DNA from: CAYYAQ01 sp964469555
Lineage (GTDB): Bacteria > Planctomycetota > UBA1135 > UBA2386
Assembly: GCA_964469555.1 (NCBI GenBank)
Contig: CAYYAQ010000044.1
Location: 1-35,941 of the forward strand
DNA: 35,941 bases
Direction: 5' to 3'
Notes under the pieces: model-generated
The model's input: the letters and a program-made list of their open reading frames with translations, nothing else
The model's database searches: none
What the model was told of the DNA's origin: nothing
Position numbers and translations under genes: made by a program
Shown here: piece by piece, positions 8,149 to 15,337 of the stretch
Layout of the letters: every line of letters begins with the position of its first letter
Position numbering within the stretch: position 1 is the stretch's first letter

Positions 8149-8894
8149 TGGCCCGCATCATCCCGTGTCTCGATGTCCGCGACGGACGCGTCGTCAAGGG
8201 AGTGAACTTCCAAAACCTCCGGGACGCCGGCGATCCAGGCGAACGCGCCGCCGCGTACTTCGAGCAAGGTGCCGACGAGATCGTTCTCCTGGATGTCAGC
8301 GCGACTCTCGAGGCGCGGAGGACGACGCTCGAGACCGTGCGTCGCGTGCGTGCCGAACTGTCGATCCCGCTCACGGTTGGCGGCGGAGTTCGCTGCCTGG
8401 AAGATGCCGAAGCCCTGCTCGACGCCGGCGCCGACAAGGTGGCCATCAACACGGCTGCCGTAGAGTCTCCGGACCGCATCGACGAGCTCGCGAATCGATT
8501 GGGTCGTCAGTGCATCGTGCTCTCGATCGACGCGAAACGCACGGCGGACGGATATCGCGTTCTCACGCACTCGGGCGGAGTCCCGCGTGTCCTCGATCCC
8601 GCCGTCTGGGCTGCCGAGGGCGAGCGGCGGGGCGCTGGGGAGATCCTGCTCACCAGCCACGATCGCGACGGTACTCGAGCGGGATATGACCTCGAACTGA
8701 CCCGGTCGGTTCGCCTCGAGGTAGACCTTCCGGTGATCGCGTCCGGTGGAGGGTCGACAGTGGGGGACATGATCGACGTGCTGGATGCCGGCGCCGACGC
8801 GGTGCTCGCCGCGTCGATCTTCCACGACGGCGAGACAACAGTCGGTGCCCTCAAGGAAAATCTAGCGGCGCGGGGCGTGGAGGTGCGGCGATGA
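8148..8894 (+). CDS. hisF: Imidazole glycerol phosphate synthase, cyclase subunit
   Basis: HisF is a TIM barrel that uses ammonia from HisH to make imidazole-glycerol phosphate and AICAR. The 248 residues begin MARIIPCLDVRDGRVVKGV, the standard N-terminus. Asp9 and Asp128 (SIDAKRT) are the two catalytic aspartates of the family. VGGGVR and ASGGGS are the phosphate-binding loops of the two half-barrels. The ATG at 8148 shares a base with the hisH stop (TGATG); an in-frame GTG at 8142 would add two residues and is less likely. The stop overlaps the next gene by four bases. Confidence 0.96.
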   Translation: MARIIPCLDVRDGRVVKGVNFQNLRDAGDPGERAAAYFEQGADEIVLLDVSATLEARRTTLETVRRVRAELSIPLTVGGGVRCLEDAEALLDAGADKVAINTAAVESPDRIDELANRLGRQCIVLSIDAKRTADGYRVLTHSGGVPRVLDPAVWAAEGERRGAGEILLTSHDRDGTRAGYDLELTRSVRLEVDLPVIASGGGSTVGDMIDVLDAGADAVLAASIFHDGETTVGALKENLAARGVEVRR

Positions 8895-10162
8895 TCGTCC
8901 CATCCATCGATCTACAGGGCGGCCAGACAGTGCAGCTCATCGGCGGCGTCGAGAAGGCTCTCGAAGCCGGAGACCCGCGCCCGATCGCGCGCCGTTTTGG
9001 TCGCGTTGGCGAGGTCGCCGTCATCGACCTCGATGCGGCGATCGGAACCGGTTCGCAGACCGAACTCGTGCGCGAACTGCTGGACCTCGCGCCGTGCCGC
9101 GTCGGTGGCGGCATACGCGACGTCGAGACGGCGCGCATGTGGCTCGACGCCGGTGCGCACAAGATCATCCTCGGTACCGCGGCGCGACCAGAGGTGCTGC
9201 GTGAACTTCCCCGCGAGCGAGTCATCGTCGCGCTCGACGCGCACTCGGGCGAAGTCGTGGTCGAGGGCTGGCGTACGCGCACCGGTCGTTCGATCGAGGA
9301 GTGTCTCGAAGAGTTGCGTGAGTTCGCGGATGCGTTCCTGATCACGTTCGTCGAACGCGAGGGGCGCCTGGGCGGAATCGACCTCGACTACGCGGCGCGG
9401 CTCGTTGAATTGGCGAAGGGCAGCCACATCACGTTCGCTGGAGGGATCACGACCGCGGTAGAGATCGCGGCCCTCGATCAGCTCGGCGCCGACGCCCAGA
9501 TCGGCATGGCGCTCTATCGCGGACACCTCGACCTCACCGAGGGCTTCGCCGGCGTTCTTCGTTCGGACCGAGCGGATGGCCTCTGGCCGACCGTCGTGCA
9601 GGAGGAAGACGGCACGCTTCTCGGGCTGTGCTATTCGAGTCTGCGCAGCCTCCGCGAAGCGATCGACTCCGGACGCGGGGTCTACGAGTCCCGGCGGCGT
9701 GGGCTGTGGATCAAGGGTGAGTCGTCCGGCGCGACCCAGGAACTCCTCGGTGTGGATGTCGACTGCGACCGCGACACGCTGCGTTTCCTCGTGCGGCAAC
9801 ACGGTGACGGCTTCTGTCATCGCGGCACGGTGAGTTGCTTTGCCGACGGGCCTGGACTGGCAGTATTGATGCGACGCCTGGCGCAACGCGTGGAGGATGC
9901 GGTGCCGGGTTCGTACACCCGGAGGCTCATCGACGACGTGGATCTCTTGCGCGCGAAACTGTGTGAAGAAGCCGGAGAACTCGCGGACGCGGAGGGTCGC
10001 GAGGATGTCGCCGCGGAGGCGGCAGACCTGATCTACTTCGCCAGCGTTGCCCTCACTCGTAGCGGCGTGTCGCTCGCCGAAGTCTTTGCACAACTCGAAC
10101 GCCGCTCCCGTCGCGTCTCACGGCGCCCGGGGAACGCGAAGCCGGGGGTGTCGTCACCGTGA
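8891..10162 (+). CDS. hisA: Trifunctional HisA-HisI-HisE fusion
   Basis: Three histidine enzymes in one 423-residue chain. Residues 1-227 are HisA (ProFAR isomerase), a TIM barrel with PSIDLQGG (Asp7), VGGGIRD, VALDAHSGE (Asp116) and FAGGITT. Residues 228-325 are HisI (PR-AMP cyclohydrolase): GLWPTVVQEEDG, WIKGESSGATQ, then a DVDCDRD metal cluster, with the three zinc cysteines Cys292, Cys309 (FCHRG) and Cys316 (VSCF) at the expected spacing. Residues 335-405 are HisE (PR-ATP pyrophosphatase): LCEEAGEL (Glu359, Glu360, Glu363) and EAADLIYF. Together they cover steps 2, 3 and 4 of the pathway. HisIE fusions are common; joining HisA in front is unusual as far as I know. The last 20 residues are a basic, disordered-looking tail. 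The start overlaps the hisF stop (ATGA). Confidence 0.93.
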   Translation: MIVPSIDLQGGQTVQLIGGVEKALEAGDPRPIARRFGRVGEVAVIDLDAAIGTGSQTELVRELLDLAPCRVGGGIRDVETARMWLDAGAHKIILGTAARPEVLRELPRERVIVALDAHSGEVVVEGWRTRTGRSIEECLEELREFADAFLITFVEREGRLGGIDLDYAARLVELAKGSHITFAGGITTAVEIAALDQLGADAQIGMALYRGHLDLTEGFAGVLRSDRADGLWPTVVQEEDGTLLGLCYSSLRSLREAIDSGRGVYESRRRGLWIKGESSGATQELLGVDVDCDRDTLRFLVRQHGDGFCHRGTVSCFADGPGLAVLMRRLAQRVEDAVPGSYTRRLIDDVDLLRAKLCEEAGELADAEGREDVAAEAADLIYFASVALTRSGVSLAEVFAQLERRSRRVSRRPGNAKPGVSSP

Positions 10163-11403
10163 AGATCACCACTGTCGACGCGATCACGAATCGTCGCGAC
10201 ATCCTCGACGACGCGACGCACGACCGGGCGACCGCGATCGTGAACGACGTCCGTCGCGAAGGCGAAGTCGCTGTGCGTCGTTGGGCGCGCGAGCTCGACG
10301 GTCTCGCGGACGACGCGGCGCTCGTCATGGAGCGCGTTGTTTTGGAGGAGGCGTGGTCGGGTCTCGATGCGCCGACCCGCGCCCTCCTCGAACGCACCGC
10401 GGGACGGATCCGCGACTTCGCCACGCGGCAGCGCGCCTGCCTCGTCGACTTCGAACACGAAGCCGCCGGGGTCGTCGCCGGGCACGAATGCGTGCCGGTG
10501 GGTCGTGCCGGGTGCTACGCGCCGGGAGGGCGCTACCCGCTGCCGTCGTCCGTGTTGATGACAGTCGTGACGGCGAGGGCGGCTGGGGTCCGTGAGGTGA
10601 TCGTGGCGTCGCCGCGACCGCAGCCGTTGACGATGGCGGCGGCGTTCGTCGCTGGCGCAGACTGCTTGGTGCAAGTCGGAGGCGCACAGGCGATCGCCGC
10701 GATGGCATACGGGGCGGGGTCGATCCACCGGTGTGATGTCATCGTGGGGCCGGGCAACCGCTACGTCACCGCCGCGAAGCATGTCGTCAGCCGCGACGTC
10801 GGCATTGATATGCTGGCGGGACCTTCAGAACTCGTCGTCGTCGCGGACGAAACAGCTGACGCGGAGTTCGTTGCCGCAGACCTTCTCGCCCAGGCCGAAC
10901 ACGATCCGGATTCGCTCGCGGTGCTCCTGACGACTTCGCGGGAGATGGCGGAGGCCGCGCAGCGGGCGGTCGCGAGGCAGCTCGAGGATCTGCCGACCGC
11001 GGACATCGCGCGACAAGCCATCGACAACGGTGGCGTTGTGATCTGCGAATCCGCCTCCGAGGTGATCGCTCTATGCGACGCGATCGCGCCCGAGCACCTC
11101 GCCCTCCACGTCGCGGACGCGGCGTCCATGCGTACGCGCTTCGCGAACTTCGGCGCTGTGTTCGAGGGTGGAGGCATGGCGGAAGTGCTCGGCGATTACG
11201 GTGTTGGGCCGAACCACGTCCTGCCTACCGGGGGCCAGGCGCGACACACGGGCGGTCTGTCGGTGTTCCAGTTCCTGCGCGTGCGGACTCGACTCGCAGG
11301 CACCGCTTCCGCCGAGGTGCTTGACGATGTGCAACGATTCGCGGAACTCGAGGGGCTGCCTGGGCATGCGCGCGCGGCTTTGATTCGTCGCTCGCCGTCG
11401 TAG
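10159..11403 (+). CDS. hisD: Histidinol dehydrogenase
   Basis: Catalyses the last two steps, the NAD-dependent oxidation of histidinol to histidine. The 414 residues carry the family signature: GRAGCYAPGGRYPLPSSVL, the VGPGNRYVTAAK segment, GIDMLAGPSE, AQAEHD, APEHLAL (catalytic Glu-His pair), and GPNHVLPTGG followed by GGLSVFQFL. The GTG start at 10159 overlaps the stop of the hisA-I-E gene (GTGA). It is the last his gene in the block. A gap of 27 bases separates it from thiE, which may continue on the same transcript. Confidence 0.96.
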   Translation: MKITTVDAITNRRDILDDATHDRATAIVNDVRREGEVAVRRWARELDGLADDAALVMERVVLEEAWSGLDAPTRALLERTAGRIRDFATRQRACLVDFEHEAAGVVAGHECVPVGRAGCYAPGGRYPLPSSVLMTVVTARAAGVREVIVASPRPQPLTMAAAFVAGADCLVQVGGAQAIAAMAYGAGSIHRCDVIVGPGNRYVTAAKHVVSRDVGIDMLAGPSELVVVADETADAEFVAADLLAQAEHDPDSLAVLLTTSREMAEAAQRAVARQLEDLPTADIARQAIDNGGVVICESASEVIALCDAIAPEHLALHVADAASMRTRFANFGAVFEGGGMAEVLGDYGVGPNHVLPTGGQARHTGGLSVFQFLRVRTRLAGTASAEVLDDVQRFAELEGLPGHARAALIRRSPS

Positions 11404-11430
11404 GACGGGGTAGGATCGAGGGGCAAACTG

Positions 11431-12042
11431 ATGCTCATTCCCGACACGTTCCTGATCACGGATGGCTCCGGTGAGCTCGCGCGCATCCACGACATCATCG
11501 CGGCTGCATTGGACGGCGGCGTGCGCGGGATCCAGGTCCGCGAACCATCGCTGTCCGCGCGGCAGCTGTGCGCGCTGTGCGCCGATCTGAAACCCCGGAT
11601 CGATGCGTGCGGCGGCGTGCTCGTCGTCAACGACCGCGCCGATGTCGTCGCCGCAGGCCTCGCGCACGGCGTGCAGTTGGGGCATCGGTCACTCAGACCC
11701 GAAGCAGCTCGGCGTTTCCTGCCAAGATCGGCCATCATCGGCTGCTCCGTGCACGATCTGAGTCAGATCCAGGAGGCCGTCGACGCGGATTTCGTTGTCC
11801 TCGCCCCGCTGTTCGCGACCGGTTCCAAGCCCGGTGCGGAACCGCTTGGCCTTTCACGTGCGCGAGAACTCGTGTCGGCGAGTCTGCTTCCCGTGATCCT
11901 GCTCGGCGGCATCGACGCATCCAACGCCGGGTCGGCGCGGGAGATTGGTGCCTCCGGCGTGGCGGTGATGAGCGCGGTGTGGGACGCTAGCGATCCTCGG
12001 TCGGCGGCCGCCGCGTTGGTCGCCACCCGCATTGATTCGTAG
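11431..12042 (+). CDS. thiE: Thiamine-phosphate synthase family protein
   Basis: ThiE couples the thiazole and pyrimidine moieties into thiamine phosphate. The 203-residue TIM barrel has the family pattern: GIQVRE near residue 32, VLVVNDRADVV, HGVQLGHRSL, IGCSVHD, VLAPLFATGSKPG and ILLGGID. REP replaces the usual REK in the first motif, so a TenI-like, non-synthase member is possible. However, thiL, the next enzyme of the pathway, lies one gene away, which favours ThiE. A GAGGGG ribosome-binding site sits about eight bases before the ATG. The next gene begins two bases after the stop. Confidence 0.82.
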   Translation: MLIPDTFLITDGSGELARIHDIIAAALDGGVRGIQVREPSLSARQLCALCADLKPRIDACGGVLVVNDRADVVAAGLAHGVQLGHRSLRPEAARRFLPRSAIIGCSVHDLSQIQEAVDADFVVLAPLFATGSKPGAEPLGLSRARELVSASLLPVILLGGIDASNAGSAREIGASGVAVMSAVWDASDPRSAAAALVATRIDS

Positions 12043-12044
12043 AT

Positions 12045-12467
12045 ATGGTACTCGACAAGACCGCAAAGTTCCGCCGGTGGGTGACGGGGTCCGCCGCCGT
12101 GATCGTCGTCGGGGCCCTCGTGTGGTTCTTCACGCTCTACGACAACTGGACGGTGATCCCCGGCATGGACACGATGATCCCGGAGTATCCGCCAGGGGCG
12201 ACGTGTATCATCAAGAAGAACCCGAGTCAGGTGCAGGCGAAGACGAGCGTGGTCATTATCCAGGTCTCGGCTAAAGCTCACCTGCTCTCAAGAGTCGATC
12301 GAATCGACGGGGACAAGATCTACATCAAGCACGACAACCGCGGGTCCGTCTTCCTTCACTACGAGAAGAGGTCGTACACGATCGCCGACGTGCGCGGCCT
12401 GGTGATGACGGTGTTGGTGCCCGATCCAGAGATCCCGACCGTCAAGAAGATCAATGGCGGCAAGTGA
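12045..12467 (+). CDS. Small membrane-anchored, signal-peptidase-like protein without the catalytic serine
   Basis: 140 residues with one transmembrane segment (about 14-32), so a membrane anchor with most of the protein outside the cytoplasm. PGMDTMIPEYPPGA (39-52) resembles the SxSMxP box of S26 signal peptidases, but Thr43 stands where the nucleophilic Ser should be. The later segments RVDRIDGDKIYIKHDN and YTIADVRGLVM recall the strands and the D-x-R-G stretch of the S26/S24 fold. I see no clear catalytic Lys. It may be a non-catalytic relative or a Thr-dependent enzyme; the resemblance could also be shallow. It lies two bases after thiE and overlaps thiL by 14 bases, so it is in the operon. 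Confidence 0.75.
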   Translation: MVLDKTAKFRRWVTGSAAVIVVGALVWFFTLYDNWTVIPGMDTMIPEYPPGATCIIKKNPSQVQAKTSVVIIQVSAKAHLLSRVDRIDGDKIYIKHDNRGSVFLHYEKRSYTIADVRGLVMTVLVPDPEIPTVKKINGGK

Positions 12468-13407
12468 CTGGCCATTTCCGGAGCGCTTCGCCGAGCGCGA
12501 GTTCGTGTCGGAGATCTCCCGGCGGTTCGCGACAGACGATCCGCGGGTGCACGTCGGCATCGGTGACGACGGCGCCGTCCTGCGCACGAGCATGCTGACG
12601 GTCGCCGCGTGTGATCCCGTCGTCGAGGGCGTGCACTTCACGCGGGGGGATCCGGTGCAACTGGTGGGGAGGAAGGTCGTGAACCGCAACCTCTCGGATC
12701 TCGCCGCGATGGGCGCCAGGCCGAGTTTTCTCCTGGTGTCGCTCCTGCTGCCAGATTGGTTGTCCAACGCGGGCCGCGCGAAGCTTCTTCGCGGAATCCA
12801 GACCGCTGCGGAGGCTGCCTCGTGTTCGGTCGTCGGTGGTGATGTCGCCAGGACTCCGGGACCGATGGTGGTCACGGTGACGGCACTCGGTGAAGCGCCG
12901 AAGCGACCGCTGCGCCGCGATGGACTCTCCGCTCGCGACGCGCTTCACGTGACCGGACCGCTCGGCGGCTCGAGGCTCGGTCGGCACCTGCGATTCACGC
13001 CGCGGGTCGCGGAAGGGCGGTGGCTGTCCGAGCAGGTGGAGGCAACCGCCGCGATCGACATCAGCGACGGGCTGCTCATGGATCTCTCGCGGATGCTCGA
13101 AGCGAGCGGTGAGCGCGAGGGTTGTCCGTTCGGCGCGGAACTCTCGGCCAACACCATTCCGATCGCCGCGGCGGCGGTGAAGGCCGCGAAGCAGAGCGGA
13201 GAAGACCCGATGACGCATGCGCTCACGGACGGTGAGGACTACGAGCTGCTGTTCGGGTTGCGCGAGGAGCTTCCCGAGGAAGGCCCCCTGACCGGTCGGT
13301 CCCGGCGGGCGATCGGATTCGTCACGGCGACGCCCGGTATTTTCCTGCGCGATCGACGCGGTCGCACGCGGAAGCTCCGGGTGGTTGGGTACGAGCACGA
13401 TGTCTGA
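12454..13407 (+). CDS. thiL: Thiamine-monophosphate kinase
   Basis: ThiL phosphorylates thiamine phosphate to the active cofactor thiamine diphosphate. The 317 residues have the motifs of this PurM-like ATPase family: GIGDDGAVL (metal and ATP loop), DPVVEGVHF, NRNLSDLAAMGARP, VVGGDVAR, AIDISDGLLMDL and LTDGEDYELLF. The ATG lies inside the end of the preceding gene (14-base overlap), and the stop lies eight bases inside tsaE. With thiE upstream it completes the route from thiamine precursors to the cofactor. Confidence 0.95.
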   Translation: MAASDWPFPERFAEREFVSEISRRFATDDPRVHVGIGDDGAVLRTSMLTVAACDPVVEGVHFTRGDPVQLVGRKVVNRNLSDLAAMGARPSFLLVSLLLPDWLSNAGRAKLLRGIQTAAEAASCSVVGGDVARTPGPMVVTVTALGEAPKRPLRRDGLSARDALHVTGPLGGSRLGRHLRFTPRVAEGRWLSEQVEATAAIDISDGLLMDLSRMLEASGEREGCPFGAELSANTIPIAAAAVKAAKQSGEDPMTHALTDGEDYELLFGLREELPEEGPLTGRSRRAIGFVTATPGIFLRDRRGRTRKLRVVGYEHDV

Positions 13408-13903
13408 CCCCGCGGATCCGGTCGGCGCGACCCTGCGGTTGCACCTCGTCGATCCCGAAGCGACCCAAGCCCTCGGGCGACGCCTGGGCGAGTGTCTCCG
13501 CGTCGGTCAAGGACTGGCGTTGGTGGGGGACCTCGGTGCGGGCAAGACCTGTCTCGCCCGCGGCGTCGGACGGGGCCTGGAACTCGACGACCCGGATGGC
13601 GTGTGCAGCCCGACCTATTTGCTGGTCGTGGAACATGCGGGTCCCGCGCCGATGATTCACGTCGATGCCTACCTCCCCGAGAAGACCCGCGCGTTTCTCG
13701 AGGATGGCGGCCTCGACTACCTCGACGAGACCCCCGGCGTCATCGTCGTGGAGTGGGCCGACCGGCTGCAGGATCTCCTCCCCGACGAGACCCTGTGGGT
13801 CACGCTGCTCCCCGCAGGAGGCGAGGACGGCGTGGGGCGGGAAGTCGTGATCGAAGACCGGACCCACGCCTTTCCCTGGCTCGACTCTGCCTGGGTCGGG
13901 TAG
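13400..13903 (+). CDS. tsaE: tRNA threonylcarbamoyladenosine biosynthesis ATPase
   Basis: TsaE is the small P-loop ATPase that works with TsaB and TsaD to install t6A at position 37 of ANN-decoding tRNAs. The 167 residues hold the Walker A motif GDLGAGKT (43-50), CSPTYLLVVEH (the family's SPT[FY] motif), HVDAYL and VVEWADRL. I take the ATG at 13400, which overlaps the thiL stop by eight bases; a TTG five codons upstream is the only alternative. tsaE ends the co-directional run that begins with the his operon. Confidence 0.93.
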   Translation: MSDPADPVGATLRLHLVDPEATQALGRRLGECLRVGQGLALVGDLGAGKTCLARGVGRGLELDDPDGVCSPTYLLVVEHAGPAPMIHVDAYLPEKTRAFLEDGGLDYLDETPGVIVVEWADRLQDLLPDETLWVTLLPAGGEDGVGREVVIEDRTHAFPWLDSAWVG

Positions 13904-13946
13904 TCGTTGATCACGTAGTTTGTCGCCCCGCGCTGTCCGGGCAGGC

Positions 13947-14375
13947 TCAGCCGCCGTTTCGGGAGGGTTGGGCCGGGTCGCCCGCCTCATCGCGCCGGCG
14001 GTAGAGCCACACTCCCGACTGTCGCTTGGAACGCGGCCTGAGTTCGAGCTGTTCCGTGTGCAGTTTCCGTCGCTCTGCGTTCATCTGCTGAACCTCTTTC
14101 TCCCGGTTCCAAGCCGTGTACTTCTCCTTGAACGCATCCTGGTCGCCCTTGGTCTTCTCGCGAATGGCCGTGTACTGGTTGCGCCACTTCTTGTCGAGAC
14201 GGGTCAACTCGGCGTCGACATCCGACAGCCGCTTCTTCTCGGCGGTCGAGAGTTGCCGCGCCCTGGGGTGTTGTGTGAAGAAACCACCGACGACGAGATC
14301 CAGGTCGCCGTCGCCGTCGAAGTCCGTGGGCTCTACGTACCAGCCTGTCTCGGGGCCGGCGTTCTTGGCCTGCAC
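13947..14375 (-). pseudogene. C-terminal remnant of an FG-GAP (VCBS) repeat protein
   Basis: On the minus strand, 142 codons begin at GTG 14375, two codons after an in-frame TAG. The N-terminal DFDGDGDLDLVVGGFF is an FG-GAP calcium-binding loop and strand. A charged helical stretch of about 75 residues follows, likely a coiled coil, and then SGVWLYRRR. This resembles the tail of exported beta-propeller proteins, but a single blade cannot fold as a propeller, and no signal peptide or earlier blades are readable upstream. I read it as the surviving 3' end of a decayed gene. A short functional protein is possible. It converges on tsaE. Confidence 0.55.
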
Positions 14376-14635
14376 CGGCTAAGATGGGGGGCACCGCTCG
14401 CCCATACAGGCCGATACTCCGCCTCGGTGGCGAGACTCCCCGGAATGTGGAATTCCACCTCAACCCACCTTGATACGGGGGGTTATGTGGCCGAAAAGCT
14501 TGGATCAAGCATCCAGTGGATCGGTTTTTTGGCCGACCGTACGGTCGGGGGGTTTCCCCTCGACTCCCAACCCCCAGAATTCAACGCAACCCGAGTGAAC
14601 CACCGGTCCTGACCACCGTTCGCCGACATCAACCC
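14376..14635. other. Noncoding stretch between the FG-GAP remnant and the sigma-factor gene
   Basis: I find no convincing gene in either direction. It has more T-runs and G-runs than its surroundings (TTTTTTGG at 14525, GGGGGGTT at 14547) and contains the palindrome at 14533-14548. It presumably carries the sigma-factor promoter and the eroded 5' part of the FG-GAP gene. Confidence 0.5.
14533..14548. promoter_or_regulatory. Perfect 16-bp palindrome upstream of the sigma-factor gene
   Basis: CCGACCGTACGGTCGG is a perfect inverted repeat with no spacer, about 90 bases before the sigma-factor ATG. It could be an operator for a dimeric regulator. As RNA it would have no loop, so a DNA-binding site is more likely than a hairpin. 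No regulator gene is adjacent. Confidence 0.4.
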
Positions 14636-15337
14636 ATGGCCACCTCAAAGGACGAAGACGCAGAATCTCCCGCCACCGGACCCTCCCTCGCGGAACCGGT
14701 ATCGGCAGTGGACACGGCTCATACGGTGGACATGCTCGCCCGCTATCGCGATGGCGATCCCAAGGCGTTCAAGGCCGTGGTCGGCGAGTACGAGGCTCGG
14801 CTGGTCCGGTTCTTCTACCGGCTTTGCTGGGATCGGGGGCGAGCCGAGGACTTCACGCAGGATCTGTTCCTGAAGCTCCTGCGCGGGGCGCGTCGGTATC
14901 AGCCGCAAGGGCGGCTCTCGACATTCATCTTCCGCGTCGCGACGAACCTCTGGATCGACTACTACCGCTCGACGAAGCCCCGTGGTCGGATCTACTCGCT
15001 GGACAAGGTCATGTTGACCGGCGAGCCCGTGGTCAAGACGACCCGCGACCCGGCGGCTCCTGGAGATCGCTTGATCCTCGACGAGGAGAAGAACCAACTC
15101 CGCGGCGCGATCGAGTCCCTGACTGAACCGCATCGCCTGGTTCTCGAACTCGCGATCTACCAGGAGATGCCCTACGCGGAGATCAGCAGCGTTCTCAAGA
15201 TTCCTGTCGGCACGGTCAAGTCGCGTATGCACAACTGCGTGCGAGCGCTGCGCACGCACATGGCGGATCAGAAGGGGCACGAGGCTGACCAAGCCTCGTT
15301 TCGATTTCCGCAGCGGGCTAGGGGATCCGCCGGATAA
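14636..15337 (+). CDS. ECF-type RNA polymerase sigma factor
   Basis: 233 residues with the two sigma regions of the extracytoplasmic-function family. Region 2 spans about residues 38-115 (EDFTQDLFLKLLRG, then FIFRVATNLWIDYYRS) and region 4 about 160-212 (SLTEPHRLVLELAIYQEM, YAEISSVLKIPVGTVKSRM). There is no region 1 or 3. I chose the ATG at 14636; the frame is open 40 codons further upstream, but that part has no sigma-like sequence. The next gene starts directly after its stop and encodes a membrane protein that is probably its anti-sigma factor. The signal sensed is unknown. Confidence 0.9.
   Translation: MATSKDEDAESPATGPSLAEPVSAVDTAHTVDMLARYRDGDPKAFKAVVGEYEARLVRFFYRLCWDRGRAEDFTQDLFLKLLRGARRYQPQGRLSTFIFRVATNLWIDYYRSTKPRGRIYSLDKVMLTGEPVVKTTRDPAAPGDRLILDEEKNQLRGAIESLTEPHRLVLELAIYQEMPYAEISSVLKIPVGTVKSRMHNCVRALRTHMADQKGHEADQASFRFPQRARGSAG

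Noticed and set aside
13920..14612. A 230-codon plus-strand ORF between tsaE and the sigma gene
   Set aside because: It is antisense to the FG-GAP remnant, its sequence is the low-information mirror of that ORF, and it has no motif or start signal.
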